64,000 nucleotides of DNA, taken from NCBI GenBank assembly GCA_964539975.1, contig CAZIKK010000012.1:1-64000 (forward strand), in the 5' to 3' direction. Each line of letters starts with the position of its first letter. Position 1 is the stretch's first letter. Shown here one piece after another: positions 51,617 through 59,957 of the stretch. The stretch is from 38-11 sp964539975. Lineage in GTDB: Bacteria; Bacillota; Clostridia; Tissierellales; Dethiosulfatibacteraceae. The translations under genes were made by a program, and so were the position numbers. Under the pieces are notes generated by a model. That model made no database searches and was not told the origin of the DNA. It worked only from the letters and a program-made list of their open reading frames with translations.

Positions 51617-52279
51617 CTAGATAGGCATGGGTTTAATATTTCTATCTATGATTAAAGAAGCCTCTGTAATTGCAATTATTTCTTCAACAGTGACACCTGG
51701 TGCTATTTCTTTTAGAACTAAACCATCTGGTGTAACTTCGATGAATGCTTTTTCTGTCACGATATAATCAACGACTTCTTTCCCAGTGAGAGGGAAAGTG
51801 CATTCTTTAAGTATTTTTGACTTGCCATCTCGTGAAGTGTGTTCTGTTGCAACAATAACTTTTTTTGCTCCCGTAACTAGATCCATTGCACCGCCCATTC
51901 CCGCTAACTTTCCGCCAGGAACGATCCAATTTGCCAGATTTCCTTTTTCATCAACTTGTAAAGCACCTAATACAGTGTAATCTAAGTGCCCGCCTCTTAT
52001 TAGGCCAAATGAAACTGTACTATCGAACGTGCAACCGCCTGGTAACATAGTACAAAATAGCTTGCTAGCATCTACAAAATAAGGATCTGCTTGACCTTCT
52101 TTTGCGGGTGGACCACCTCCGATGATACCATTTTCGGCTTGAAGCCATACTTCAACATTTTCCGGAAGAAAATTGGGTACCAATCCTGGAATTCCAACAC
52201 CTAGATTAACCAATTGATTATCTTTAAACTCTTGAGCAACTCTTTTTGCAATAATTTCTTTAGGACTAAGCTTTTTCAT
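51617..52279 (-). CDS. atoA: 3-oxoacid/acetoacetate CoA-transferase subunit B
   Basis: The product has 220 residues. The nucleotide loop NLGVGIPGLV and the catalytic glutamate in QAENGIIGGGP identify the beta subunit of family I CoA-transferases. It forms a complex with the alpha subunit encoded immediately upstream (TAA directly followed by ATG). It moves CoA between acetoacetate or short-chain fatty acids and acyl-CoA. It is last in the ato operon. Confidence 0.92.
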   Translation of the reverse strand: MKKLSPKEIIAKRVAQEFKDNQLVNLGVGIPGLVPNFLPENVEVWLQAENGIIGGGPPAKEGQADPYFVDASKLFCTMLPGGCTFDSTVSFGLIRGGHLDYTVLGALQVDEKGNLANWIVPGGKLAGMGGAMDLVTGAKKVIVATEHTSRDGKSKILKECTFPLTGKEVVDYIVTEKAFIEVTPDGLVLKEIAPGVTVEEIIAITEASLIIDRNIKPMPI

Positions 52280-52945
52280 TTATGCCACCTCCCCTTGTAC
52301 TAATATATCCACAAGTGTTCCAGGAACCATAATAGAATCTGGATCAATTTCTCCAAGCTCTTTAATGGGGGTAGCAACAGATGCTATAACCAGATCACTA
52401 GCAAAGCACATGACGTCGTTAAAATTTCGTTGTGTTCCTCTGAAAACCAAATTTCCGTTTTTGTCAGCTGCGTAAGCTTCAACAATTGTAACATTGCCTC
52501 TTATGGGGGTGTGGTAAAGCATGTCTTTTCCATTTAGATGGACTCTTTCGCCAATTTTTTTTTCTTCAATCATTGTATCTAGACCTGTAAGTGTAAGAAT
52601 TCCTTCTAATCCATACCCGCCAGCTCGAATTCGCTCTACGAGTGTTCCTTGAGGATTCAACTCAAGTTCTAGTTGACCACTTTCAACCAACTCTGGAACT
52701 AAGGGTGTTAAACCACACCATGACACCATCAATTTTTTAACTCTATTATCATAAATCAGTTTTCCAATACCTTCATTTGGTGTTCCGCCGTCATTGGACA
52801 CTATTGTAAGATCTTTAATATTTTGACGAATTATTTCATCGACAATATTGTCTGGTGTACCTACAGAGTAAAAACCTCCTGCTAATATTGTATCTCCACT
52901 CTTGATTTGTGATACAGCTTCTCTTAAAGTCATAATTTTATTCAT
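52280..52945 (-). CDS. atoD: 3-oxoacid/acetoacetate CoA-transferase subunit A
   Basis: The product has 221 residues. ILAGGFYSVGTPDNIVDEI near the start and NDGGTPNEGIGKLI match the alpha subunit of acetate/butyrate-acetoacetate CoA-transferases (AtoD/CtfA). The C-terminal PGTLVDILVQ is also typical. It directly precedes its partner subunit. Confidence 0.92.
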   Translation of the reverse strand: MNKIMTLREAVSQIKSGDTILAGGFYSVGTPDNIVDEIIRQNIKDLTIVSNDGGTPNEGIGKLIYDNRVKKLMVSWCGLTPLVPELVESGQLELELNPQGTLVERIRAGGYGLEGILTLTGLDTMIEEKKIGERVHLNGKDMLYHTPIRGNVTIVEAYAADKNGNLVFRGTQRNFNDVMCFASDLVIASVATPIKELGEIDPDSIMVPGTLVDILVQGEVA

Positions 52946-52964
52946 AACTACATCCTTTCTTAAT

Positions 52965-54299
52965 TTAAGGTAAAAACATAATGCCTAAACCAAATACAAT
53001 TCCTGACAAAATAAAGACTAAAACTAAATAACCCATGATGTCTCTAGCGCGAAGGTTTGCAATAGCAAGCAAAGGTAACGCCCAGAATGGTTGGAGCATA
53101 TTTGTCCATTGATCTCCCCATGCGACAGCCATAGCTGTTCTAGCAAGATCTGCATCCATCATCTTGGCGGCTTCAATCATAATTGGTCCCTGTACCGACC
53201 ATTGGCTTCCGCCAGAAGGAATAAAGAAATTTGTAATTCCTGCACTGATGAATGTCCACAATGGGAAAGTTGTTGTTGTAGAGATTGATACAAAACCATT
53301 TGCTATTTTTGTTGCTAATCCAGTTTGAATCATCATAGCCATAATTCCTGCATACAATGGGAACTGCATTGCTAATGGGCCTAAAGATTTTCCGCCTTCT
53401 ATACAATTGTCAATAAATCTTCTAGGGGTATCAGTTAAGAGAATTGCAAGTATGAAAAACAACATATTTGTGATATTAATTGTAAGACTTCCACCGCCCA
53501 CGAAGTGTCTGGAAAGAAATATAATGCCGACAATTCCAACTACAATGTTTATTATGCGAGCATTTTCAATTTTTTCTCCAGGAGTCAATTGACTTTTATC
53601 AAGATTAACAGATTTTGAATCGTCACCAAATATTGATGGGTCAACTTCGACTATTTCATCAACACTTGAATCGGGAGCCAGCCTTGTAAGTAAAAGAGGG
53701 ACCAATATAAATGCAAGCAAGCCAGCGACTATAAGGTTATAAGGGGCTAACATTGTTTGGCTTACAGGTATTAAACCACCTATGATATCTTCCATGAAAT
53801 TTCCAGGTGTAGCAATAAGCAAAGAGACACTTCCTGTCAATCCTTGTTGGAAGGTTAAAAAGCCTGAGTATCCAGCTGCAACGAGTAGCGGATAATGACA
53901 CCCTTTAACGCGTTTTGAAAGTTCCCTTGCCATGAAGGCACCAACAATTAATCCCGTTGACCAGCATAGCAAAGAGAATAATCCTGCAACAAATGAAGCC
54001 ATGAAATAAGCATGCGTTGGCTTCTTTGCCTTATTACAAAACCAGTCCAAAACCTTCTCGATAGCTGGAGTTTTGGCAAATGCGGTACCAAAAACAATAA
54101 TGGTACACATTTGCATAGTAAATGCTAATAAACCCCATAATCCATTCCCCCAAATACTAATTAGGTTAAACGGAGTCGCATCAGTAAAAACAAGTGAAAC
54201 AATAAAAACTATAGCAGTTAGAATGACTGCAAACAGGTAAGGATCAGGCATGTATTTCTCTGTAACACCAACAAAAAAACGAGCGATCTTTTTCAACAT
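52965..54299 (-). CDS. atoE: Short-chain fatty acid transporter
   Basis: A 444-residue, highly hydrophobic protein with about eleven helices. FVGVTEKYMPDPYLFAVILT at the N-terminus and the late FFIPSGGSQWSVQGPI motif with GDQWTNMLQPFW are characteristic of the AtoE family. It would import butyrate or other short fatty acids, or acetoacetate, for activation by the CoA-transferase. Confidence 0.93.
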   Translation of the reverse strand: MLKKIARFFVGVTEKYMPDPYLFAVILTAIVFIVSLVFTDATPFNLISIWGNGLWGLLAFTMQMCTIIVFGTAFAKTPAIEKVLDWFCNKAKKPTHAYFMASFVAGLFSLLCWSTGLIVGAFMARELSKRVKGCHYPLLVAAGYSGFLTFQQGLTGSVSLLIATPGNFMEDIIGGLIPVSQTMLAPYNLIVAGLLAFILVPLLLTRLAPDSSVDEIVEVDPSIFGDDSKSVNLDKSQLTPGEKIENARIINIVVGIVGIIFLSRHFVGGGSLTINITNMLFFILAILLTDTPRRFIDNCIEGGKSLGPLAMQFPLYAGIMAMMIQTGLATKIANGFVSISTTTTFPLWTFISAGITNFFIPSGGSQWSVQGPIMIEAAKMMDADLARTAMAVAWGDQWTNMLQPFWALPLLAIANLRARDIMGYLVLVFILSGIVFGLGIMFLP

Positions 54300-54320
54300 A
54301 GTTTAATCCTCCAGATTTAA

Positions 54321-55508
54321 TTAGATTTCAATATAAACAGCATCGCCTTGTGCCATTCCGCTGCATATCGCGCATATACCATTTTTCTTTTTAGAACGCT
54401 TCAATTCATAAATTAAAGTCATTAGGATTCTTGCTCCAGAAGCACCTATTGGATGTCCGACGGCCACTGCAGAACCATTTACATTCACTTTGTTTTCTAG
54501 AGTGTGTTCATCAAGACCAAGTACTTTTGCACTTACTAATGGCACCGCAGCAAAGGCTTCATTAATTTCAAACAAATCAATGTCATCATGAGTCTTATTG
54601 ATTTTTTTGAATAGTTTTTGTATAGCTAAACCTGGTACAGTTGCAATGTACTTAGATTCTCTTGATACTTGAGCATAACCCTTTATTGTTGCTAGAGGCT
54701 CAAGTCCAAGTTCTTCGGCTTTATCTTTTGACATAATAACAACTGCCGCTGCGCCATCATTTACTCCAGGGGCATTTCCAGCAGTAACACTACCCGTTTT
54801 AGTAAAAACTGGAGGCAATTTACCTAAGCTTTCTAAAGTGGTGTTCGGTCTTGGAAATTCATCTTTTTCAATCATGGTAGTTTTGTCTTTGATTTTAACA
54901 GGTACAGGAACAATTTCATCTGAAAATTTACCTTCGCTCTCTGCATGATTCCATCGCATTTGACTCCTGTAAGCCCATTTATCTTGTTGATCCCTGGAAA
55001 CTTCGTACTCCTCAGCAACCTGACCTCCAATTACAGCCATATGAACATCGTTATCAGGACACCATAAACCGTCTTGAATCATTGCATCTACAGAAACCTG
55101 ATTGCCCATTTTGGCTCCCCATCTCTCTGTGTAGGACAAAAATGGAATATTCGACATGCTCTCCATGCCACCTGCAACGATCACATCGGCATCACCAGCC
55201 TTTATGATTTGTGCACCAAGAGTCACAGCCTTTAAAGCAGAACCACATACTTTGTTGATTGTTACGACAGGGACATGATGGGGGATTCCACCTTTAACAG
55301 ATGCTTGACGTCCTGGAATTTGACCTGCGCCAGCTGGAACAACAATTCCCATAATCACCTCGTCAACTTGAGACCCCTGAATCTTTGCCCTTGAGAGGGC
55401 TTCACTAATTGCGATACCACCTAAATCAGTGGCTTGTAAATTCTTCAATGAACCACCAAATTTTCCAAATGGAGTTCTTGTGGCGCTAACAATAACAACT
55501 TCTCTCAT
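54321..55508 (-). CDS. atoB: Acetyl-CoA C-acetyltransferase (thiolase)
   Basis: The product has 395 residues. The acyl-accepting cysteine lies in NKVCGSALKAV (about C88), with GHPIGASGAR (catalytic histidine) and a terminal CSGMAQGDAV. The terminal motif departs from the usual CIGGGQG by SGMA in place of IGGG, but the second catalytic cysteine is kept. It is first in the operon behind the sigma-54 promoter, with SD AAAGGAGG. It cleaves acetoacetyl-CoA to acetyl-CoA or runs in reverse. Confidence 0.92.
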   Translation of the reverse strand: MREVVIVSATRTPFGKFGGSLKNLQATDLGGIAISEALSRAKIQGSQVDEVIMGIVVPAGAGQIPGRQASVKGGIPHHVPVVTINKVCGSALKAVTLGAQIIKAGDADVIVAGGMESMSNIPFLSYTERWGAKMGNQVSVDAMIQDGLWCPDNDVHMAVIGGQVAEEYEVSRDQQDKWAYRSQMRWNHAESEGKFSDEIVPVPVKIKDKTTMIEKDEFPRPNTTLESLGKLPPVFTKTGSVTAGNAPGVNDGAAAVVIMSKDKAEELGLEPLATIKGYAQVSRESKYIATVPGLAIQKLFKKINKTHDDIDLFEINEAFAAVPLVSAKVLGLDEHTLENKVNVNGSAVAVGHPIGASGARILMTLIYELKRSKKKNGICAICSGMAQGDAVYIEI

Positions 55509-55539
55509 TTACTATACCTCCTTTGATACAAGTAATATT

Positions 55540-55555
55540 TGCAAACAGCATGCCA
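55540..55555 (-). promoter_or_regulatory. Sigma-54 (-24/-12) promoter of the ato operon
   Basis: On the minus strand TGGCAT-N5-TTGCA with consensus spacing, the same hexamer and pentamer as at the PTS operon. The thiolase start codon is 32 nt downstream. Confidence 0.92.
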
Positions 55556-55618
55556 ATTTTAAAGCCCTTCAATTTGAAGGGCTCGGAGTAAGTGAGAAAG
55601 ATTTCCACGAGAGAGTTA

Positions 55619-55630
55619 GTCAAAATTGAC
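55619..55630. promoter_or_regulatory. Activator dyad 1 (GTCA-N4-TGAC)
   Basis: GTCAaaatTGAC in an AGTCA...TGACC setting, about 65 nt upstream of the -24 element of the ato promoter, the position expected of an enhancer site. Confidence 0.7.
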
Positions 55631-55650
55631 CATAAAACGAGGAAAATATA

Positions 55651-55662
55651 GTCACTATTGAC
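55651..55662. promoter_or_regulatory. Activator dyad 2 (GTCA-N4-TGAC)
   Basis: GTCActatTGAC, with flanking TA/TA extending it to the best dyad of the three (TAGTCA...TGACTA). It is centred 32 nt, about three helical turns, from dyad 1. Confidence 0.72.
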
Positions 55663-55724
55663 TAACGAGACAAAATAACCGCAAAAAAATCGGTTTAGAA
55701 AAGACCAATCAAGCAAGAAAACGC

Positions 55725-55753
55725 TTGCAATTGGAGGGCAGATAGTGTAATAA
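55725..55753 (+). promoter_or_regulatory. Promoter of the PAS/sigma-54 activator gene
   Basis: TTGCAA (55725-55730), 17-nt spacer, TAATAA (55748-55753). Confidence 0.5.
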
Positions 55754-55763
55754 TAAGTCGATG

Positions 55764-55775
55764 GTCAAAAGTGAC
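55764..55775. promoter_or_regulatory. Activator dyad 3 (GTCA-N4-TGAC), probable autoregulatory site
   Basis: GTCAaaagTGAC at about the transcription start of the activator gene, between its -10 and its AGGAGG. Binding here should repress, giving negative autoregulation. Confidence 0.65.
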
Positions 55776-55798
55776 TAAATCTTAGGAGGAGCTTTGTT

Positions 55799-57496
55799 AT
55801 GGATCTTGGGAAGATGATTTCTGGGAAAAATTTTTACATGGGGCTAGTTAATAAAGACTTTCGTCTTGTCTTTATGAATGATCAGTTCCGCAATCTTTTT
55901 TTAGGTAAAAGCAAGAATGATGTCGAGGAAATACTAAAAAAACTAATTGTGGAACGTGTCGACTCAGACAAAATGAAAAAAGCGAGCTTTTTGCCCATCA
56001 ATAATGCTTATTATAACATTATTGAAATGAGTTTAGTAGAAAACAAAATGTACGTATTTGTAGCGATAGATTATTCAGATGCGTATACGTTGAAAAATTT
56101 GGTATCGGATTTAGAAGAAGAAATAGAATTCAACACAGCAGTCATGGACAGTTTACAAGATGGTATTTTTATTACAGATGAAAAAGGTATAGTACTGTAC
56201 ATAAACAAAAATTTTCTCCAATTATCAGGACTAAGCAAGGATGATGTTATCGGGAAAGATGTTTTCTATCTACTTGACAATAAAATTGTACCGAATTCAT
56301 GTTGTGCTAAAGTGATCGAAAGCAATATGCCTGCTTCAACGATTAACAAGTATTATACGGGCAAAGAGTGCTTAGTCTCTGGAAACCCAATTTTCAACAG
56401 ACAAGGACAATTGAAGAGAGTGGTTTCTGTTATAAGGGATCTTTCGGAGCTTCAAAAATTGAAGCAAGAACTTGAGAAAACAACGTCTTTATCTAAAATT
56501 TACAAACAAAGAATTAATGAGTTAGAGACAGAAAAGCCATCAAGGTTTGTAAGTAATAATAAGGATATGCAGAAAATCGATGATATGGTAACAAGTATAG
56601 CTAATATTGATAGCACAATTCTAATAATCGGAGAAACAGGCGTGGGTAAAGATTTCTTGGCAAAAAAAATTCATAATGCAAGTAATAGGAGCAAAGAAGG
56701 ACCATTCTTGAAGATCAATTGCAGCGCTATTCCTGAGAACCTGTTAGAATCAGAATTATTTGGATACGAAAAAGGTGCATTTACAGGAGCAAATAAAAGT
56801 GGCAAACTAGGACTGTTCGAACTTGCAAACGAAGGGACGCTCTTTTTAGATGAAATAGGAGATATGCCATATAACCTGCAATCAAAACTTTTGACGGTCC
56901 TGCAAGACAAGGAAATATACAGATTAGGTGGTAATTTACCGATCAAGATTAATTCAAGAATCATTGCTGCAACAAATGCAAATCTAGAAGATTTAATAAA
57001 CAAAAAAAAGTTTAGAATTGATCTATACTATCGTTTAAATGTCATAAAAATGACCATACCACCATTAAGACAAAGAAAAGAAGACATTATTTCTCTTTCA
57101 GACCACTTCTTGTTCAGCTTAAATGAAAAGCATAAAAAGAATAAAATCTTTACATCTGATCTCTATCAAGCCTTGCTAGCCTATTCGTGGCCTGGAAATA
57201 TAAGAGAGCTTCAAAATACAATAGAAAGACTGGTTATAATGACAAAAGAAGATCAAATAGGAAGTGAGATGTTTAATTACTACATATTGGACTCAAATGA
57301 TCTGTCAAAAAATCCTCTCGAAGAAGTTCAGAAGGGTGTGTTAAAAGAAGGAACGTTAAGGGAAAGGCTTGAAAGTTTCGAAAAACAGATTTTGGAAGAC
57401 GCACTAAGGGAGTGTGGAACACTAAATAGTACGGCAAATTTCTTGGACATTACAATGTCTACATTGGTGAGAAGAAAAAGAAAATATGGAATATGA
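55799..57496 (+). CDS. PAS-containing sigma-54-dependent activator of the ato operon
   Basis: The product has 565 residues. An N-terminal sensory region of about 100 residues is followed by a PAS domain (about 115-215, DSLQDGIFITDEKGIVLYIN), a short coiled coil, the AAA+ domain with Walker A GETGVGKD (278-285), GAFTGA (326-331) and Walker B LFLDEIGD, and a Fis-type HTH (about 535-563, LNSTANFLDITMSTLVRRKRK). It has no receiver domain, so unlike AtoC it is not part of a two-component pair. It is divergent from ato and flanked by three identical dyads. It ends only 3 nt from the convergent DUF368 gene, with no terminator between. Confidence 0.92.
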   Translation: MDLGKMISGKNFYMGLVNKDFRLVFMNDQFRNLFLGKSKNDVEEILKKLIVERVDSDKMKKASFLPINNAYYNIIEMSLVENKMYVFVAIDYSDAYTLKNLVSDLEEEIEFNTAVMDSLQDGIFITDEKGIVLYINKNFLQLSGLSKDDVIGKDVFYLLDNKIVPNSCCAKVIESNMPASTINKYYTGKECLVSGNPIFNRQGQLKRVVSVIRDLSELQKLKQELEKTTSLSKIYKQRINELETEKPSRFVSNNKDMQKIDDMVTSIANIDSTILIIGETGVGKDFLAKKIHNASNRSKEGPFLKINCSAIPENLLESELFGYEKGAFTGANKSGKLGLFELANEGTLFLDEIGDMPYNLQSKLLTVLQDKEIYRLGGNLPIKINSRIIAATNANLEDLINKKKFRIDLYYRLNVIKMTIPPLRQRKEDIISLSDHFLFSLNEKHKKNKIFTSDLYQALLAYSWPGNIRELQNTIERLVIMTKEDQIGSEMFNYYILDSNDLSKNPLEEVQKGVLKEGTLRERLESFEKQILEDALRECGTLNSTANFLDITMSTLVRRKRKYGI

Positions 57497-57499
57497 TTT

Positions 57500-58288
57500 T
57501 CATGACATATGCTTTCGACTCCATGTCCAAATAAACAAGAAACCAACAGAAGCCAATAAGAAAAACAGAAAAGGATGAGGAGCAGCAAAAGGCAAAAACT
57601 TTTTGCTGGCACCTACAACTAGTCCTACAAATACCCAAGACAAGGTTTCTCGATAACGCCGATAAACACGGTCAAGAATATTGGAGAAACCAACAATGCC
57701 GATCAAAGAACCCATCAGATAAACACCCAATGTAGACCATTCCAAGTTGGCCAATGCTAATAAAATGGGATAGTAAACGTTCATGATGACCAAAATTGGC
57801 CCTCCAGGGACACCTGGAAGAATCATGGCCACACTAGCCAAAGCACCGGCAAACATCAATTTGAGATAACTGGGGGTAGTTGCTTCCAATAAAGGTGTTT
57901 CGTTTAAGCCCACCAATAGAAAGCCAACCACCAGCCCAATACCCAAACCCACCAAGCGTTTGAGATTGGGCTGGTGATGCTCTCCAAGAATAGTTCGGAT
58001 GGAACCATAAATGCATCCAAAAACAAATCCAATTAACAAAGAAGCATAAGAGTCAAGCAAATGCGTGACAATTCGACTGGTTACTAAAATTCCAAGGCCG
58101 GCACCAAAGGCAAAAGTCACCCAGCGAAAAATTTTGAAACGCGACAAGTCATGAATCAAGGTCTCGTATAAACCCAACACCAACAAAGCAGTTCCTCCAC
58201 TCACGGGTGTAAGAATCACTAAGCCTACAATAAAGCCTTTAACTAATTTCTCGATTTCTCCAAACACAATCTTCTGATTCACCCACAT
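57500..58288 (-). CDS. DUF368 membrane protein (PopT-type polyprenyl-phosphate transporter)
   Basis: The product has 262 residues and about eight membrane segments. It has the repeated DUF368 signature VGLVILTPVSGGTALLVLGLYE in the first half and MILPGVPGGPILVIMNVYYPIL in the second. DUF368 proteins have been described as flipping undecaprenyl phosphate back across the membrane for cell-wall recycling. First-half residues read TPVSGGT, where PGxSGGT is the common form. Whether this gene does the same job is inferred from family only. Confidence 0.88.
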   Translation of the reverse strand: MWVNQKIVFGEIEKLVKGFIVGLVILTPVSGGTALLVLGLYETLIHDLSRFKIFRWVTFAFGAGLGILVTSRIVTHLLDSYASLLIGFVFGCIYGSIRTILGEHHQPNLKRLVGLGIGLVVGFLLVGLNETPLLEATTPSYLKLMFAGALASVAMILPGVPGGPILVIMNVYYPILLALANLEWSTLGVYLMGSLIGIVGFSNILDRVYRRYRETLSWVFVGLVVGASKKFLPFAAPHPFLFFLLASVGFLFIWTWSRKHMS

Positions 58289-58338
58289 GTTTGATCACAC
58301 TCCATCTAGTCATAGCCAGAAATACCTATCTCCATTCC

Positions 58339-58367
58339 ATTATAGGTGGCAAATCGAAAATAGTCAA
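58339..58367 (-). promoter_or_regulatory. Promoter of the DUF368 gene
   Basis: On the minus strand TTGACT (58362-58367), 17-nt spacer, consensus TATAAT (58339-58344). Confidence 0.75.
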
Positions 58368-58399
58368 AATGGTTGATGTGAAAAATTAGTCAGCTGTGA

Positions 58400-58428
58400 T
58401 TGATAATCCAAGAAAAACATAGTAGAAT
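58400..58428 (+). promoter_or_regulatory. Promoter of the NSS transporter gene
   Basis: TTGATA (58400-58405), 17-nt spacer, TAGAAT (58423-58428), divergent from the DUF368 promoter. Confidence 0.65.
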
Positions 58429-58463
58429 AACAGAGTTAAAAGTGAAAAATATGGGAGGTTACC

Positions 58464-59873
58464 ATGGAACAAAATGTTAGGGAAAGCTGGGGATCTAGAA
58501 TCGGTTTTCTCATGGCAGCGGCGGGATCTGCAATTGGACTAGGTAATATATGGCGTTTCCCTTATGTGGCTGGAGATAATGGCGGAGGCGCATTTTTAAT
58601 CATTTATCTGGGCTGTGTGTTTCTTATCATGCTGAATGTGATGATGGCAGAATTGGCCTTAGGTAGAAAAAGTCAGATTAGTGCGGTGGGTGCTTACAAA
58701 CGTGTAAGTAGAAGATGGACTTTTGTTGGTGTGATGGGCGTACTAAGTGGTTTTTTGATTATGGGATTCTATCCAGTGGTGGGCGGATGGGCTACAGCTT
58801 ATATTTTCAAGTCATTTACTGGACTTTTGGTGGATCCAGCTGCAATAGCTGGACATTTTGAGGTTTTTATTGAGAATCCCGTTGAACCACTGCTTTGGAT
58901 GCTGTTATTTTTAGTGGTCAATGTTTTGATCGTCGTAAAAGGAATCAAAGCTGGAATTGAAGTAGCCGGCAAAATTCTAATGCCCTTATTATTCGTTTTA
59001 CTGATTGTGATTTCTATCAAAAGCATGACTTTGGAAGGTGCTGGTGCGGGATTATCCTTTCTTTTCAAACCAGATTGGGACGCGGTATCTGGACAAACCT
59101 TTCTGGCGGCCATAGGCCAAGCTTTTTTCTCGTTAAGTCTGGGGATGGGTTGTATGGTGACTTATGGAAGCTACTTAAATAAAGGAGATCGTCTGCCTCA
59201 AAATGCATTTATGATTGTCACGATGGATACCATTGTGGCTATATTGGCTGGATTGGCTTTGTTTCCGGCGTTGTTTGCCTTTGGAATGAAGCCCACGGAG
59301 GGACCAGGATTGGTGTTTTCTGTGGCCCCTGCCATTTTTGCAGCCATGGGAAACATTGGCATTGTGCTGTCAGGACTGTTTTTTGTCGCATTGGCTATAG
59401 CGGCACTGACATCGTCGGTATCGCTATTGGAAGTGGTGGTTGCCTATATGATTGATGAGCGAGGATTGAAACGAAAAACAGCAGTGGTTTTCTCTGCAAG
59501 CATTATGGGAATCATGTGCATAGCGTCGTCCTTATCTTTGGGTATTTGGTCGCATGTGAAGGTTTTAGGAGTAGGCGCCTTTGATATGTTCGATTTTTTA
59601 ACGGACAAAGTGTTTTTGGCTATTGGCGGATTCTTCACAGCCATTATGGTGGGGTGGTTCATGGATAAAAAAGCTTTAAAAGAAGAATTGAACAACCAAG
59701 GAGAGACGCCATTTAAACTGTTTGAAGGTTGGTATTTTTTGATCAAATACGTCATTCCTTTTGCCATCGGCGCGGTAGCTATAACAGGAATTCGATCGGT
59801 AGAAGAAACAGGCGTGGTGGTGTTAGGTATGGGTATCATTGCATTATTGGCCTTCATTTCAAAGAAACTGTAA
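58464..59873 (+). CDS. Neurotransmitter:sodium symporter (NSS/SNF) family transporter
   Basis: The product has 469 residues and about eleven to twelve helices. The family signature is complete: WGSRIGFLMAAAGSAIGLGNIWRFPYVAGDNGGGAFLIIYL (helix 1 with the unwound substrate and Na+ site). FFSLSLGMGCMVTYGSYL follows in helix 6. Bacterial relatives (LeuT, TnaT, MhsT) carry hydrophobic amino acids with sodium. Followed by an M20 amidohydrolase, it may take up or export the amino acid product of that enzyme. Confidence 0.94.
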   Translation: MEQNVRESWGSRIGFLMAAAGSAIGLGNIWRFPYVAGDNGGGAFLIIYLGCVFLIMLNVMMAELALGRKSQISAVGAYKRVSRRWTFVGVMGVLSGFLIMGFYPVVGGWATAYIFKSFTGLLVDPAAIAGHFEVFIENPVEPLLWMLLFLVVNVLIVVKGIKAGIEVAGKILMPLLFVLLIVISIKSMTLEGAGAGLSFLFKPDWDAVSGQTFLAAIGQAFFSLSLGMGCMVTYGSYLNKGDRLPQNAFMIVTMDTIVAILAGLALFPALFAFGMKPTEGPGLVFSVAPAIFAAMGNIGIVLSGLFFVALAIAALTSSVSLLEVVVAYMIDERGLKRKTAVVFSASIMGIMCIASSLSLGIWSHVKVLGVGAFDMFDFLTDKVFLAIGGFFTAIMVGWFMDKKALKEELNNQGETPFKLFEGWYFLIKYVIPFAIGAVAITGIRSVEETGVVVLGMGIIALLAFISKKL

Positions 59874-59911
59874 CAAAAAACAAAAGGGACGGTTCTTTTT
59901 GTTTTTTGTTA
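59871..59911 (+). repeat. Palindromic repeat copy R10
   Basis: Forward orientation, beginning with the TAA stop of the transporter gene. The right arm reads tctttttgt, where the changed base keeps a G-U pair in RNA. Confidence 0.92.
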
Positions 59912-59957
59912 GTCAAGAAAACAGACTGGCTTTGTGCAAGAAAAATAGGGAGGGATC

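Noticed and set aside
55561..55584. Hairpin agcccttca/tgaagggct near the ato promoter as a terminator
   Set aside because: No gene ends there on either strand. It lies between the sigma-54 promoter and the activator dyads, so at most it shapes DNA looping; no function could be supported.
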